Source: DATKLX01 sp035542155
Lineage (GTDB): Bacteria > Chloroflexota > Anaerolineae > Anaerolineales > Anaerolineaceae
DNA length: 9,018 bases
Assembly: GCA_035542155.1 (NCBI GenBank)
Contig: DATKLX010000081.1
Location: forward strand, 1 to 9,018
Reading direction: 5' to 3'
Each line of letters opens with the position of its first letter. Position 1 is the stretch's first letter. This document shows, piece by piece, positions 1-6,045 of the stretch. The position numbers and the translations under genes were made by a program. The notes below the pieces were generated by a model. It had not been told where the DNA came from and searched no databases. It saw nothing but the letters and a program-made list of their open reading frames with translations.

Positions 1-121
1 TTTGCGCGCTGGCGCCAACTTGCCGGTCGATTTCTTCGATCAATCCAATTTCCTGGCAGATCCCTGTCACGATCCCCAGGTGGTCGATCCGCTCGGTTTG
101 ATAGGTAGGTTCGGGGTTCAT
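1..121 (-). CDS. IS1634-family transposase, N-terminal fragment (DUF4277 domain)
   Basis: Reading the minus strand from the ATG at 121-119 gives about 40 codons that are open to the left window edge. The peptide starts [18 protein letters not shown] and continues through a [11 protein letters not shown] segment. The pattern '[23 protein letters not shown]' is the typical start of DUF4277, the N-terminal domain of IS1634-type DDE transposases, which catalyse cut-and-paste movement of the element. The catalytic DDE domain lies outside the window, so I cannot tell whether the element is intact. The start codon is preceded directly by a run of six G on the coding strand, which is an unusual ribosome-binding context. 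It is transcribed away from treS. Confidence 0.75.
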   Translation of the reverse strand, partial: MNPEPTYQTERIDHLGIVTGICQEIGLIEEIDRQVGASAQ

Positions 122-147
122 CCCCCCAGCGTATCATTTATTCCTAT

Positions 148-172
148 ATTCCGCTATTTCTAGGTGCGGAAT
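148..172. repeat. 7-bp inverted repeat in the IS terminal region
   Basis: ATTCCGC at 148-154 is the exact reverse complement of GCGGAAT at 166-172, with an 11-base loop. It lies between the transposase start and the probable IS end, in what would be the transposase leader. It could be a subterminal transposase-binding structure or a leader hairpin that limits read-through from outside promoters. The repeat is seen directly; the role is inferred. Confidence 0.4.
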
Positions 173-206
173 GTGGGCTATATATACGGGTTTTTCTAAT
201 TTTGTC

Positions 207-235
207 TAAACTCGAATTTGTAATCATGGTATATT
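207..235 (+). promoter_or_regulatory. Possible extended -10 promoter for treS
   Basis: TATATT at 230-235 is preceded by TGG (227-229), an extended -10 pattern. A poor -35 (TAAACT, 207-212) sits 17 bases upstream. If used, transcription would begin near 242, at the foot of the 238-263 hairpin. It is weak by sequence alone. Confidence 0.3.
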
Positions 236-237
236 TT

Positions 238-263
238 GATAGCAGCCTGCACGGGCTGCTATC
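238..263 (+). terminator. Perfect 10-bp-stem hairpin followed by a T-rich run, upstream of treS
   Basis: GATAGCAGCC (238-247) and GGCTGCTATC (254-263) are perfectly complementary around a 6-base loop. TCATTTTTC follows, so on the plus strand this looks like a Rho-independent terminator. No plus-strand gene now lies upstream, because the IS transposase runs the other way. It may therefore terminate a transcript from beyond the IS or act as an attenuator in the treS leader. As a 26-bp palindrome it could also be an operator. Its end is 22 bases before the treS start codon. Confidence 0.5.
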
Positions 264-285
264 TCATTTTTCGAAGAACAACGCA

Positions 286-1911
286 ATGGCAAATACACCC
301 TGGTATCAAAACGCGGTTTTCTACGAAGTCTACATCCGGGCGTTTGCGGACGGAAATGGGGATGGGCACGGCGATTTTATCGGCCTGACCCAGAAGCTGG
401 ATTATTTTCTCGACCTGGGGGTGGACTGCATCTGGATCTCGCCGTTTTATCCCTCGCCGCTCTACGACGATGGCTACGACATCTCCGACTACTACAACAT
501 CCACCCGGATTACGGAACCCTGGAGGATTTCAAGACCTTTCTTCACGAGGCTCACGTGCGGGGGTTGAAAGTCATCGCGGACCTGGTGCTCAACCACACT
601 TCGGACAAGCATCCATGGTTCTATGAGGCGCGCTCGAACCCCGAGTCGCCTTACCGTGATTATTACGTGTGGAGCGACACCGACCAGAAGTACGCCGGCG
701 CGAGGATTATCTTCCTGGACACGGAGCCTTCGAACTGGACGTGGGACCCGGTGGCGGGTAAGTACTTCTGGCACCGGTTTTATTCCTCCCAACCCGATCT
801 GAACTACGATAACCCAAGGGTGCAGGAGGAAATGCTGAACGTGATGCGATTCTGGCTGGACATGGGATTGGATGGGTTTCGTGCGGACGCGGTGCCATAC
901 CTGTTCGAGCGGGAAGGGACCAACTGCGAAAACCTGCCCGAAACGCACAAATACCTCAAAAAGGTTCGCCGGTTCATGGATATCAATTATCCAGGGACGA
1001 TCCTGTTGGGAGAGGCGAACCAGTGGCCTTCTGATCTGAGGCCGTATTTTGGGAACGGCGACGAATTCCAGATGGCTTTTCACTTTCCGGTGATGCCAAG
1101 GATCTTTATGGCCCTGCGGAAGGAAGACGCCAGCCCAATTGTCCAGATTTTGAATGAGACCCCTGAAATACCCAGTACCTGCCAGTGGTGCACGTTCCTG
1201 CGCAACCACGACGAGCTAACTCTGGAAATGGTGACCGAAGAGGAGCGGCAGTGGATGTGGCAGCAGTACGCGCCGGAGCCGCGTATGCGGCTGAACCTGG
1301 GGATCCGGCGGCGGCTCGCACCACTGCTGGATAATGATCTGATGAAGATCGAGCTGGTCAACGCACTGCTATTCTCCCTGCCGGGGTCGCCGATTCTGTA
1401 TTACGGGGATGAGATCGGCATGGGGGATAATATCTGGCTGGACGATCGGGACGGGGTGCGTACGCCGATGCAGTGGGATGGAGAAGAGAACGCGGGGTTT
1501 TCGAAAGCGCCATCTGGGTCGTTGTATTTGCCGAATATCAATGACCCGGCCTATGGATTTCGCGTAGTCAATGTGGAACACCAGAGGAAGGCGCCTGAAT
1601 CGCTGTGGAACCGGCTGCAGCGGATGCTGGCTCTGCGCAAAGCGCACCCGGTCTTTGGGATCGGATCCACCGAATTCCCAACCACAGGAAATCAGGCCGT
1701 GCTGGCCGTCCTGCGCGATTCGCCGAAAGAAACCGTGCTGGCCATTCTCAATCTGAGCGGGACGGCGCAGTCCGCCTGGCTTCCATTAGGCCGCTGGACC
1801 GGGGTGCTGCCATTCGACCTGGTAGCCGACCGGCGGGTTGAAACGATCATGAATCAGGACTACCATTTGGAAATGAAGGCGTACGAATTCTGCTGGTTGA
1901 AGCTTCTCTAA
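286..1911 (+). CDS. treS: Trehalose synthase / maltose alpha-D-glucosyltransferase (GH13)
   Basis: This cytoplasmic enzyme interconverts maltose and trehalose by an intramolecular glucosyl shift. The 541-residue product is a full-length GH13 barrel. Region I is DLVLNH (99-104). Region II is GFRAD with the nucleophile D201. The acid/base is E243 in GEANQW, and region IV is RNHDE with D309. The C-terminal [19 protein letters not shown] and TPMQW segments are characteristic of TreS rather than of general alpha-amylases. The ATG at 286 is chosen because [16 protein letters not shown] matches the family's normal N-terminus; the frame is open upstream from TTG 202, but that part crosses the 238-263 hairpin. 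The ribosome-binding site is weak (GAAG, 273-276). Unlike many actinobacterial TreS proteins it carries no fused maltokinase, and no maltokinase or GlgE gene is in view. The nearest alternative is another GH13 alpha-glucosidase. Confidence 0.88.
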   Translation: MANTPWYQNAVFYEVYIRAFADGNGDGHGDFIGLTQKLDYFLDLGVDCIWISPFYPSPLYDDGYDISDYYNIHPDYGTLEDFKTFLHEAHVRGLKVIADLVLNHTSDKHPWFYEARSNPESPYRDYYVWSDTDQKYAGARIIFLDTEPSNWTWDPVAGKYFWHRFYSSQPDLNYDNPRVQEEMLNVMRFWLDMGLDGFRADAVPYLFEREGTNCENLPETHKYLKKVRRFMDINYPGTILLGEANQWPSDLRPYFGNGDEFQMAFHFPVMPRIFMALRKEDASPIVQILNETPEIPSTCQWCTFLRNHDELTLEMVTEEERQWMWQQYAPEPRMRLNLGIRRRLAPLLDNDLMKIELVNALLFSLPGSPILYYGDEIGMGDNIWLDDRDGVRTPMQWDGEENAGFSKAPSGSLYLPNINDPAYGFRVVNVEHQRKAPESLWNRLQRMLALRKAHPVFGIGSTEFPTTGNQAVLAVLRDSPKETVLAILNLSGTAQSAWLPLGRWTGVLPFDLVADRRVETIMNQDYHLEMKAYEFCWLKLL

Positions 1912-1949
1912 GCTTCGTTCGCCGAACGATGGCACCAATCTGCTTTCCA

Positions 1950-1975
1950 AATGAAAACCCTTTTACGGGTTCATT
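1950..1975 (+). terminator. Weak hairpin downstream of treS
   Basis: AATGAA-CCC (1950-1960, with a two-base AA bulge) pairs with GGGTTCATT (1967-1975) around TTTTAC. No T-tract follows, so it is at best a weak or Rho-assisted terminator. A second small hairpin (TCGTTC/GAACGA, 1915-1929) begins just after the treS stop. Confidence 0.28.
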
Positions 1976-2031
1976 GGGATTTCCCGTGACGGGTCCTCCC
2001 ACAGAGATTCCTAAAGAACCCTTATCCGCAG

Positions 2032-2061
2032 TTGCTTTTTGGGAGCGTTCTCTGCTATACT
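2032..2061 (+). promoter_or_regulatory. Promoter of the SixA-like gene
   Basis: TTGCTT (2032-2037) and TATACT (2056-2061) are separated by 18 bases, and TGC directly precedes the -10, giving an extended -10. Transcription would start near 2068, leaving a leader of about 55 bases before the GTG start. This indicates that the phosphatase is transcribed separately from treS. Confidence 0.55.
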
Positions 2062-2123
2062 TGGAAGGCAATGTTGGCAAGCCAATTTAGAAAGACTTTC
2101 TCTACTTCAGACGAGGAATTGAT

Positions 2124-2621
2124 GTGAAGACTATACTTCTCATGCGCCATGCGAAGTCAAGCTGGAAAGAAAAGGAAGAGAAGGATCATAAACGACCGCT
2201 GGCGAAGCGCGGTAAACGCAATGCCTCCCAAATGGGAGAGCTGATGAAAGAGGAAGAACTTATCCCCCAGCTCATCCTTTCATCGTCGGCATTGCGAGCT
2301 CAACAGACCGCTGAGCTATTCGTAAAAGGGAGCGGTTACCAGGGCGAGATCAAATATCTCGATTCCTTATTCATGGCGGAAGGCGATGAATATCTCAAAC
2401 TTCTCCGCTCTTTGCCAGACGATATCGAACGGGTGATGATCATCGGGCATAACCCGGGTCTGGAATCTATGATCCCGCTGCTGACCAGGCAGGTGGAAGC
2501 TATCCCAACAGCAGCCATTGCCTATCTGATCGCGCAAATCAGCCATTGGAAGGACTTGAGTAAAGATACCGAGATCGATCTGGTCGAAATCTGGCGGCCC
2601 AAAGAACTGACCACTGCTTAA
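2124..2621 (+). CDS. sixA: SixA-like phosphohistidine phosphatase (histidine phosphatase superfamily)
   Basis: The 165-residue protein belongs to the branch-1 histidine phosphatase superfamily, whose members cleave phosphoryl groups through a phospho-His intermediate. The RHA motif is at R8-H9-A10, the second phosphate-binding arginine is probably R58 in SSALRAQQTAE, and the second histidine is H109 in GHNPGLE. Its short length and the MRHAKSSW start fit the SixA subgroup, which in E. coli removes phosphate from HPt domains or PTS NPr; the substrate here is unknown. Start: GTG 2124 with GAGGA (2113-2117) six bases upstream; the overlapping ATG at 2122 is followed at once by TGA and is not usable. 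It is flanked by treS upstream and a convergent small gene downstream, and neither suggests a partner. Confidence 0.8.
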   Translation: MKTILLMRHAKSSWKEKEEKDHKRPLAKRGKRNASQMGELMKEEELIPQLILSSSALRAQQTAELFVKGSGYQGEIKYLDSLFMAEGDEYLKLLRSLPDDIERVMIIGHNPGLESMIPLLTRQVEAIPTAAIAYLIAQISHWKDLSKDTEIDLVEIWRPKELTTA

Positions 2622-2633
2622 CTGCTGCCAGTT
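2620..2633. terminator. Small symmetrical hairpin between convergent genes
   Basis: AACTG (2620-2624) and CAGTT (2629-2633) form a perfect 5-bp stem with a 4-base loop overlapping the sixA stop codon. It has no T-tract on either strand. It may help end transcripts of the two convergent genes, but is weak. Confidence 0.2.
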
Positions 2634-2664
2634 CAAGTACGGCCTTCCGAACCGAAAACAAGGA

Positions 2665-2955
2665 TTATCTGGAGAATAACCTGGAAAATCCTGGATAGGG
2701 AACCAGGGGCAGGATGTCGAAGGTGATCAATCCTTGTTGAACCAGGGGGAGCGAATCCAGGACCTCTCTTGCCTCCACCACGCCGGAACACTCCAGCACA
2801 ATGATAGCCGTGTGGTCCGCTTTATGAAAATACAGCTCGCGAAAAATCCCTGCCTGGTAGAGCTCCCAGGCTTTTTTTGCTTCGAGGACCTGGTGAGGCT
2901 CAAAATCCGCGGCGGTTTTTCCGGGGAGCTCTTTTTCGATGGCGATTAGCTTCAT
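2665..2955 (-). CDS. Small ferredoxin-fold-like protein (YciI / muconolactone isomerase-like)
   Basis: The 96-residue protein begins MKLIAIEKELPGKTAADF and contains the segments ELYQAGIFRELYF, TAIIVLEC and AREVLDSLPLVQQGLITFDI, ending LVPYPGFSRLF. The alternating strand/helix pattern is that of the dimeric alpha/beta-barrel fold shared by YciI-like and muconolactone-isomerase-like proteins. No catalytic motif is clear and I make no enzyme claim. Start: ATG at 2955-2953, because GGAG lies 8 bases upstream on the coding strand; the longer frame from TTG 2967 begins inside that ribosome-binding site. It diverges from the LacI-type regulator across about 96 bases containing the operator, so it may be co-regulated. 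It converges with the SixA-like gene. Confidence 0.6.
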   Translation of the reverse strand: MKLIAIEKELPGKTAADFEPHQVLEAKKAWELYQAGIFRELYFHKADHTAIIVLECSGVVEAREVLDSLPLVQQGLITFDILPLVPYPGFSRLFSR

Positions 2956-2988
2956 GGGATTCTCCAAAACTTTGATTGAAATCTGTTA

Positions 2989-3017
2989 TTGACTTTGGCA
3001 TCCAGCTATGTTATTAT
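2989..3017 (+). promoter_or_regulatory. Strong sigma-70-type promoter of the LacI-family gene
   Basis: TTGACT (2989-2994), a 17-base spacer and TATTAT (3012-3017) form a near-consensus promoter, with TGT before the -10 adding an extended -10. Transcription would begin near 3024, inside the operator at 3016-3031. Confidence 0.75.
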
Positions 3018-3031
3018 GGTAACGATACCAT
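3016..3031. promoter_or_regulatory. LacI-family operator 1 (autoregulatory)
   Basis: ATGGTAACGATACCAT is palindromic around a central CG, with 7 of 8 positions symmetrical. This is the form of operator bound by LacI/GalR proteins, whose hinge-helix leucine wedges into the central CG. It overlaps the -10 and the predicted transcription start, so binding would block the regulator's own transcription. The core GGTAACGATACC recurs at 4095-4106. Confidence 0.8.
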
Positions 3032-3051
3032 ATCTGAGATAACTGCCCAGA

Positions 3052-4080
3052 ATGACCACAATTCGTGATGTCGCAAAGTTAGCCGGGGTCGCACCGATCA
3101 CTGTTTCACGTGTAATCAACCACAATGGATATTTTACCGAAGAAACTCGTGGTCGGGTGCAGAACGCAATCGAACAGTTGGGTTATGTGCCCAATAAGCT
3201 GGCAAGGAGCCTGCGCCTGCGCAAAACAAGCATGCTGGCCCTGGTGCTGACCGATATCACCAACCCATTCTGGACGACTGTGGCCCGAGGAGTTGAGGAC
3301 GCGGCGAGCGACGCTGGATTTAACCTCATCCTGTGCAATACCGATGAATCGGACCTGAAAGAGGAGAAGTATCTGAAGGTGCTCCTCGAGCGTCAGGTGG
3401 ACGGAATCCTCCTGGTGCCATCGACAAACCAGGCCGAACCGATTCTGATGGCGCAGAGACAGGGGGTCCAGGTGGTGATCATCGACCGGCGCCTGGACGG
3501 CGAGCTTTTTGCCGACGTCGTGCGCAGCGATTCGTTTGGCGGCGCGTACCAACTCACCCGCCACCTGCTGGCGTTAGGCCACCGGCGGATTGTGATGCTG
3601 GCTGGACCTCGAGATGTTTCAACGGCGGAAGATCGGAGGGCCGGTTTCTTGAAAGCGCTCGAAGACGCAAGGCAGCCGGTAACCTCCCAAAACGTACTTT
3701 ACGGCGAGTTCACCATCGAAAGTGGTCATCGTCAGGCGGATCAGGCGCTGAACCGATCTCCCGGACCCACAGCGTTGTTCGCGGCAAACAACTTCATCGC
3801 GATCGGAGCTTATCGGGCCATCCGCCAAAAAGGGTTATCTGTCCCAGAAGACGTCTCCCTGGTTGGATTTGACGATTTACCCTCTGAGCTGGTCTGGGAG
3901 CCATTTCTGACGGTAGCTGCCCAACCCGCGTACGAAATGGGCCACAGAGCCACCGAAGTCCTCCTCGACCGGATGGCAGAGGCAGCTCGAGAGGCGCCGC
4001 AAAGGAATTTTGAGGATATCATCCTGCCGGTCGAAACGATTGTGCGAAAGTCGACCAGGGCCTGCAAGCCGGAAAATTGA
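3052..4080 (+). CDS. LacI/GalR-family transcriptional regulator
   Basis: The 342-residue protein is a complete LacI-family repressor. The N-terminal helix-turn-helix is TTIRDVAKLAGVAPITVSRV (2-21). It is followed by the GYVPNKLARSLR hinge helix (44-55), whose leucine would contact the central CG of the operator. The rest is a periplasmic-binding-protein-like effector domain, including a VSLVGFDDLPSELVWEP segment. The effector is therefore probably a small sugar or sugar phosphate, but its identity cannot be read from the sequence. Start ATG 3052 gives the family's normal N-terminus; its ribosome-binding site is poor. Matching operators lie at its own promoter and 14 bases after its stop, upstream of the epimerase gene. 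It is thus the likely regulator of the five-gene cluster that follows. Confidence 0.9.
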   Translation: MTTIRDVAKLAGVAPITVSRVINHNGYFTEETRGRVQNAIEQLGYVPNKLARSLRLRKTSMLALVLTDITNPFWTTVARGVEDAASDAGFNLILCNTDESDLKEEKYLKVLLERQVDGILLVPSTNQAEPILMAQRQGVQVVIIDRRLDGELFADVVRSDSFGGAYQLTRHLLALGHRRIVMLAGPRDVSTAEDRRAGFLKALEDARQPVTSQNVLYGEFTIESGHRQADQALNRSPGPTALFAANNFIAIGAYRAIRQKGLSVPEDVSLVGFDDLPSELVWEPFLTVAAQPAYEMGHRATEVLLDRMAEAAREAPQRNFEDIILPVETIVRKSTRACKPEN

Positions 4081-4093
4081 TGGGATTCAGATC

Positions 4094-4107
4094 GGGTAAC
4101 GATACCC
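4094..4107. promoter_or_regulatory. LacI-family operator 2 (upstream of the sugar operon)
   Basis: GGGTAACGATACCC carries the same 12-base core, GGTAACGATACC, as operator 1. It lies 47 bases before the epimerase start. It covers the -35 position for the -10-like TACAAT at 4122-4127, so a bound repressor would block that promoter. Confidence 0.75.
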
Positions 4108-4127
4108 TATTTTTTGTCCGTTACAAT
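4108..4127 (+). promoter_or_regulatory. Probable promoter of the five-gene sugar operon
   Basis: TACAAT (4122-4127) is a good -10, and TATTTT (4108-4113) is a second candidate directly after the operator. No convincing -35 is seen at the right distance from either; for TACAAT the -35 would fall on operator 2. A weak -35 with repressor control fits an inducible operon, but the exact start is uncertain. Confidence 0.4.
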
Positions 4128-4153
4128 TATGCATCAACCTTTTGGAGGAAAAC

Positions 4154-5218
4154 ATGGACCGAAATTTAACAGCAGCGACCACCCCGGATCTCAATAAAGA
4201 CGACCTGATCGTCATCACCGGAGCAGGTGGATTTATTGCTGGCGCATTAACTCGGTATATTCACGACCAGGGTTTTACTCACATTCGCGCGATCGACCGA
4301 AAACCGCTGCCATACTGGTACCAGCGTATCCCTGGTGTGGAATGCCTGAGCATGGATTTAAGCGAAAAAGAAAATGCCATTCGCGCGGTAGAAGGCGCAG
4401 TGGAGGTGTACAACCTGGCCGCTGACATGGGCGGAATGGGCTTCATCGAGCGGTTCCGAATCGAATGCCTGCGCAGCGTTTTGGTGAACACACACCTGAT
4501 CGAGGCAGCCTACCGGGCGGGGGCGAAGCGGTATTTCTTCTCCTCCTCGGCGTGCGCATACAATACCGATCTGCAAAAGGATCCCCACGTCCGGGCGTTA
4601 AAGGAATCGGACGCGTACCCGGCTATGGCGGAACGCGGTTACGGCTGGGAGAAGCTGATCTCGGAAATGTTCTGCCAGGAATACTGGGCGGAGCGGGGTC
4701 TTGAGACTCACATTGCCCGCTTCCACAATGTGTTTGGGCCAAATGGGACCTGGTTTGGCGGACGGGAGAAAGCCCCGGCGGCGCTGTCGCGAAAGGTGAT
4801 CGAAGCCAAAGACACCAGCAAGATGGAGATCGATATCTGGGGGGATGGGACCCAGACGCGCAGCTTTATGTACATCGACGACTGTACGTATGGGATCGAC
4901 CTGATTATGCACTGCGACGAGTTGATCGCCACGCCGATCAACTTAGGGACGAGCGAGCTCATTTCGATCAATGACCTGGTTTCGCTGATCGAAGAAATCG
5001 GTGGGGTCAAGCTGAAGAGAACCTACGACCTGGACGCACCAAAAGGTGTCGCCGGACGGAACAGCGACAACACATTCATCAAGCAGGTGTTGAACTGGGA
5101 ACCAAACACGCCCCTGCAGGTTGGCATGCGCAAGACCTATGCCTGGATCGAGGAGCAGTACTTCCTGCGTAAAGCTGGGAAGAGCGTGGTCAGCGAATTC
5201 GCAATGCAAGCCATCTAG
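4154..5218 (+). CDS. GDP-mannose 3,5-epimerase-like NAD-dependent sugar epimerase (extended SDR)
   Basis: The 354-residue protein closely follows plant-type GDP-mannose 3,5-epimerase (GME), which turns GDP-D-mannose into GDP-L-galactose. Visible features are the NAD-binding GAGGFIA (23-29), LAADMGGMGFI (88-98), SSSACAY with C134 as candidate catalytic cysteine, the SDR pair Y163/K167 in YGWEK, GGREKAPAA with K206, WGDGTQTRSF (229-238) and GRNSDN (301-306). Cys, Tyr and the two Lys are the residues known to act in GME. Start ATG 4154 is chosen for the GGAGG at 4144-4148, five bases upstream; the frame's upstream TTG overlaps that site. It is the first gene of the operon, 2 bases before the kinase gene. 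The substrate may be another NDP-hexose, because no GDP-mannose pyrophosphorylase is in view. Confidence 0.8.
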   Translation: MDRNLTAATTPDLNKDDLIVITGAGGFIAGALTRYIHDQGFTHIRAIDRKPLPYWYQRIPGVECLSMDLSEKENAIRAVEGAVEVYNLAADMGGMGFIERFRIECLRSVLVNTHLIEAAYRAGAKRYFFSSSACAYNTDLQKDPHVRALKESDAYPAMAERGYGWEKLISEMFCQEYWAERGLETHIARFHNVFGPNGTWFGGREKAPAALSRKVIEAKDTSKMEIDIWGDGTQTRSFMYIDDCTYGIDLIMHCDELIATPINLGTSELISINDLVSLIEEIGGVKLKRTYDLDAPKGVAGRNSDNTFIKQVLNWEPNTPLQVGMRKTYAWIEEQYFLRKAGKSVVSEFAMQAI

Positions 5219-5220
5219 GC

Positions 5221-6045
5221 ATGATTTCGACCAAAGTGAAATCTGAAGGCGATATTTCCCGGTTGGTCGGGAAGATCCCTTACCGGATTGCCCTGGCAGG
5301 TGGGTGGATCGACCAGCCTTTCGTCTCCAGGCTCAATCCCAATCCGCCGGGATCGATGGTGGTTTTCTGCGTGGAGCCGACCTTCCGCTTTATGGACCGC
5401 TGCGGAATGGGAACCAGCACGAGGAAAGCCGCATATGAACTGTGGAACGGCGAGATCCCAGAGGGAGACCCGGCCCAACTGGTGGGAGCGCTTTACGCAG
5501 CCGAAAACCGCAATTCGCCCGAGCCTTCCGGATCGCAAGACATGGCGGGGATCCTTTACCCGGGGGTGAACCGCCTCGACTACGATTTCAATTTCGAAGG
5601 CGGGTATTTTCCAATCCACGTCGAATCGAACAACGATCCTGCCGTGGCAGCCTGGTTGGAAGACGCCATCCACATAGTCCCGGTGGCGCCCCGGCCGGAC
5701 GGGTACAATCCGCTGGGAATCAAGAATCTAGTGATAGAGTGGATCGAGCGGCTAGGCCAATCGGGCAAGGATTGCTTCACCGCTATCATCGAGCAGGATA
5801 TCCAGAAGTTGGGGGCATCATTCAATGAATGCATGATCTGCTGGGAGGCGCTCCTCCCGCAGACGGTGCGCCACCCGTTATTAAAATTGGACCTGATGGA
5901 GATACTGGGCTATTACCAATCCTACTATCCAGGGGCAATGTACTCGGGTTGCGGAGGCGGCTACCTGATCGTTGCCTCCGAAGAACCAGTGCCGGGCTCA
6001 ATCCAGGTGAAAGTTCGTGTCGCAAAACAACAGGCGGCAAGATGA
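5221..6045 (+). CDS. Divergent GHMP-family sugar kinase
   Basis: The 274-residue protein is short for the GHMP kinase family but carries its landmarks. Motif 1 is PYRIALAGGWID (20-31). Motif 2, the phosphate-binding loop, appears as CGMGTSTRKAA (61-71) instead of the usual PxGxGLSSSAA. PSGSQD (102-107) resembles the SGxQD segment of heptose-phosphate kinase and fucokinase relatives. Motif 3 is SGCGGGYLIVAS (242-253). GHMP kinases use ATP to phosphorylate sugars, often at C1. Only about 30 residues separate motifs 1 and 2, shorter than in galactokinase. It starts 2 bases after the epimerase stop with no clear ribosome-binding site, suggesting translational coupling, and its own stop overlaps the next start (ATGA). 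The neighbouring nucleotidyltransferase and mutarotase support a sugar-1-kinase role; the substrate is unknown. Confidence 0.7.
   Translation: MISTKVKSEGDISRLVGKIPYRIALAGGWIDQPFVSRLNPNPPGSMVVFCVEPTFRFMDRCGMGTSTRKAAYELWNGEIPEGDPAQLVGALYAAENRNSPEPSGSQDMAGILYPGVNRLDYDFNFEGGYFPIHVESNNDPAVAAWLEDAIHIVPVAPRPDGYNPLGIKNLVIEWIERLGQSGKDCFTAIIEQDIQKLGASFNECMICWEALLPQTVRHPLLKLDLMEILGYYQSYYPGAMYSGCGGGYLIVASEEPVPGSIQVKVRVAKQQAAR

Larger units (their letters stand above)
1..179 (-). mobile_element. End of an IS1634-family-like insertion sequence (truncated by window edge)
   Basis: The first 121 bases encode the start of a DUF4277/IS1634-type transposase on the minus strand. The following ~60 bases are non-coding, AT-rich and contain an inverted repeat, as expected for an IS terminal region. 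The outer boundary is not proven. The motif GGTGCGGAATGTGGGCT at 163-179 is my candidate for the terminal inverted repeat, because it lies just before the base composition changes. The other end of the element and any target duplication lie outside the window, so the boundary is an inference. Confidence 0.45.

Noticed and set aside
259..1209. Long open frame (316 codons) on the minus strand inside treS
   Set aside because: It lies opposite an unmistakable GH13 gene and its translation has no recognisable domain; it is a shadow of the GC-rich codon pattern.
2122..2127. ATGTGA minimal start-stop overlapping the sixA start
   Set aside because: Start-stop pairs arise often by chance; the in-frame GTG at 2124 with GAGGA six bases upstream explains translation.
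5829..6041. In-frame upstream extension of the tandem nucleotidyltransferase
   Set aside because: This part lies fully within the kinase gene in another frame and has low-complexity content; the ATG at 6042 gives the family N-terminus directly and overlaps the kinase stop in a typical coupled ATGA.
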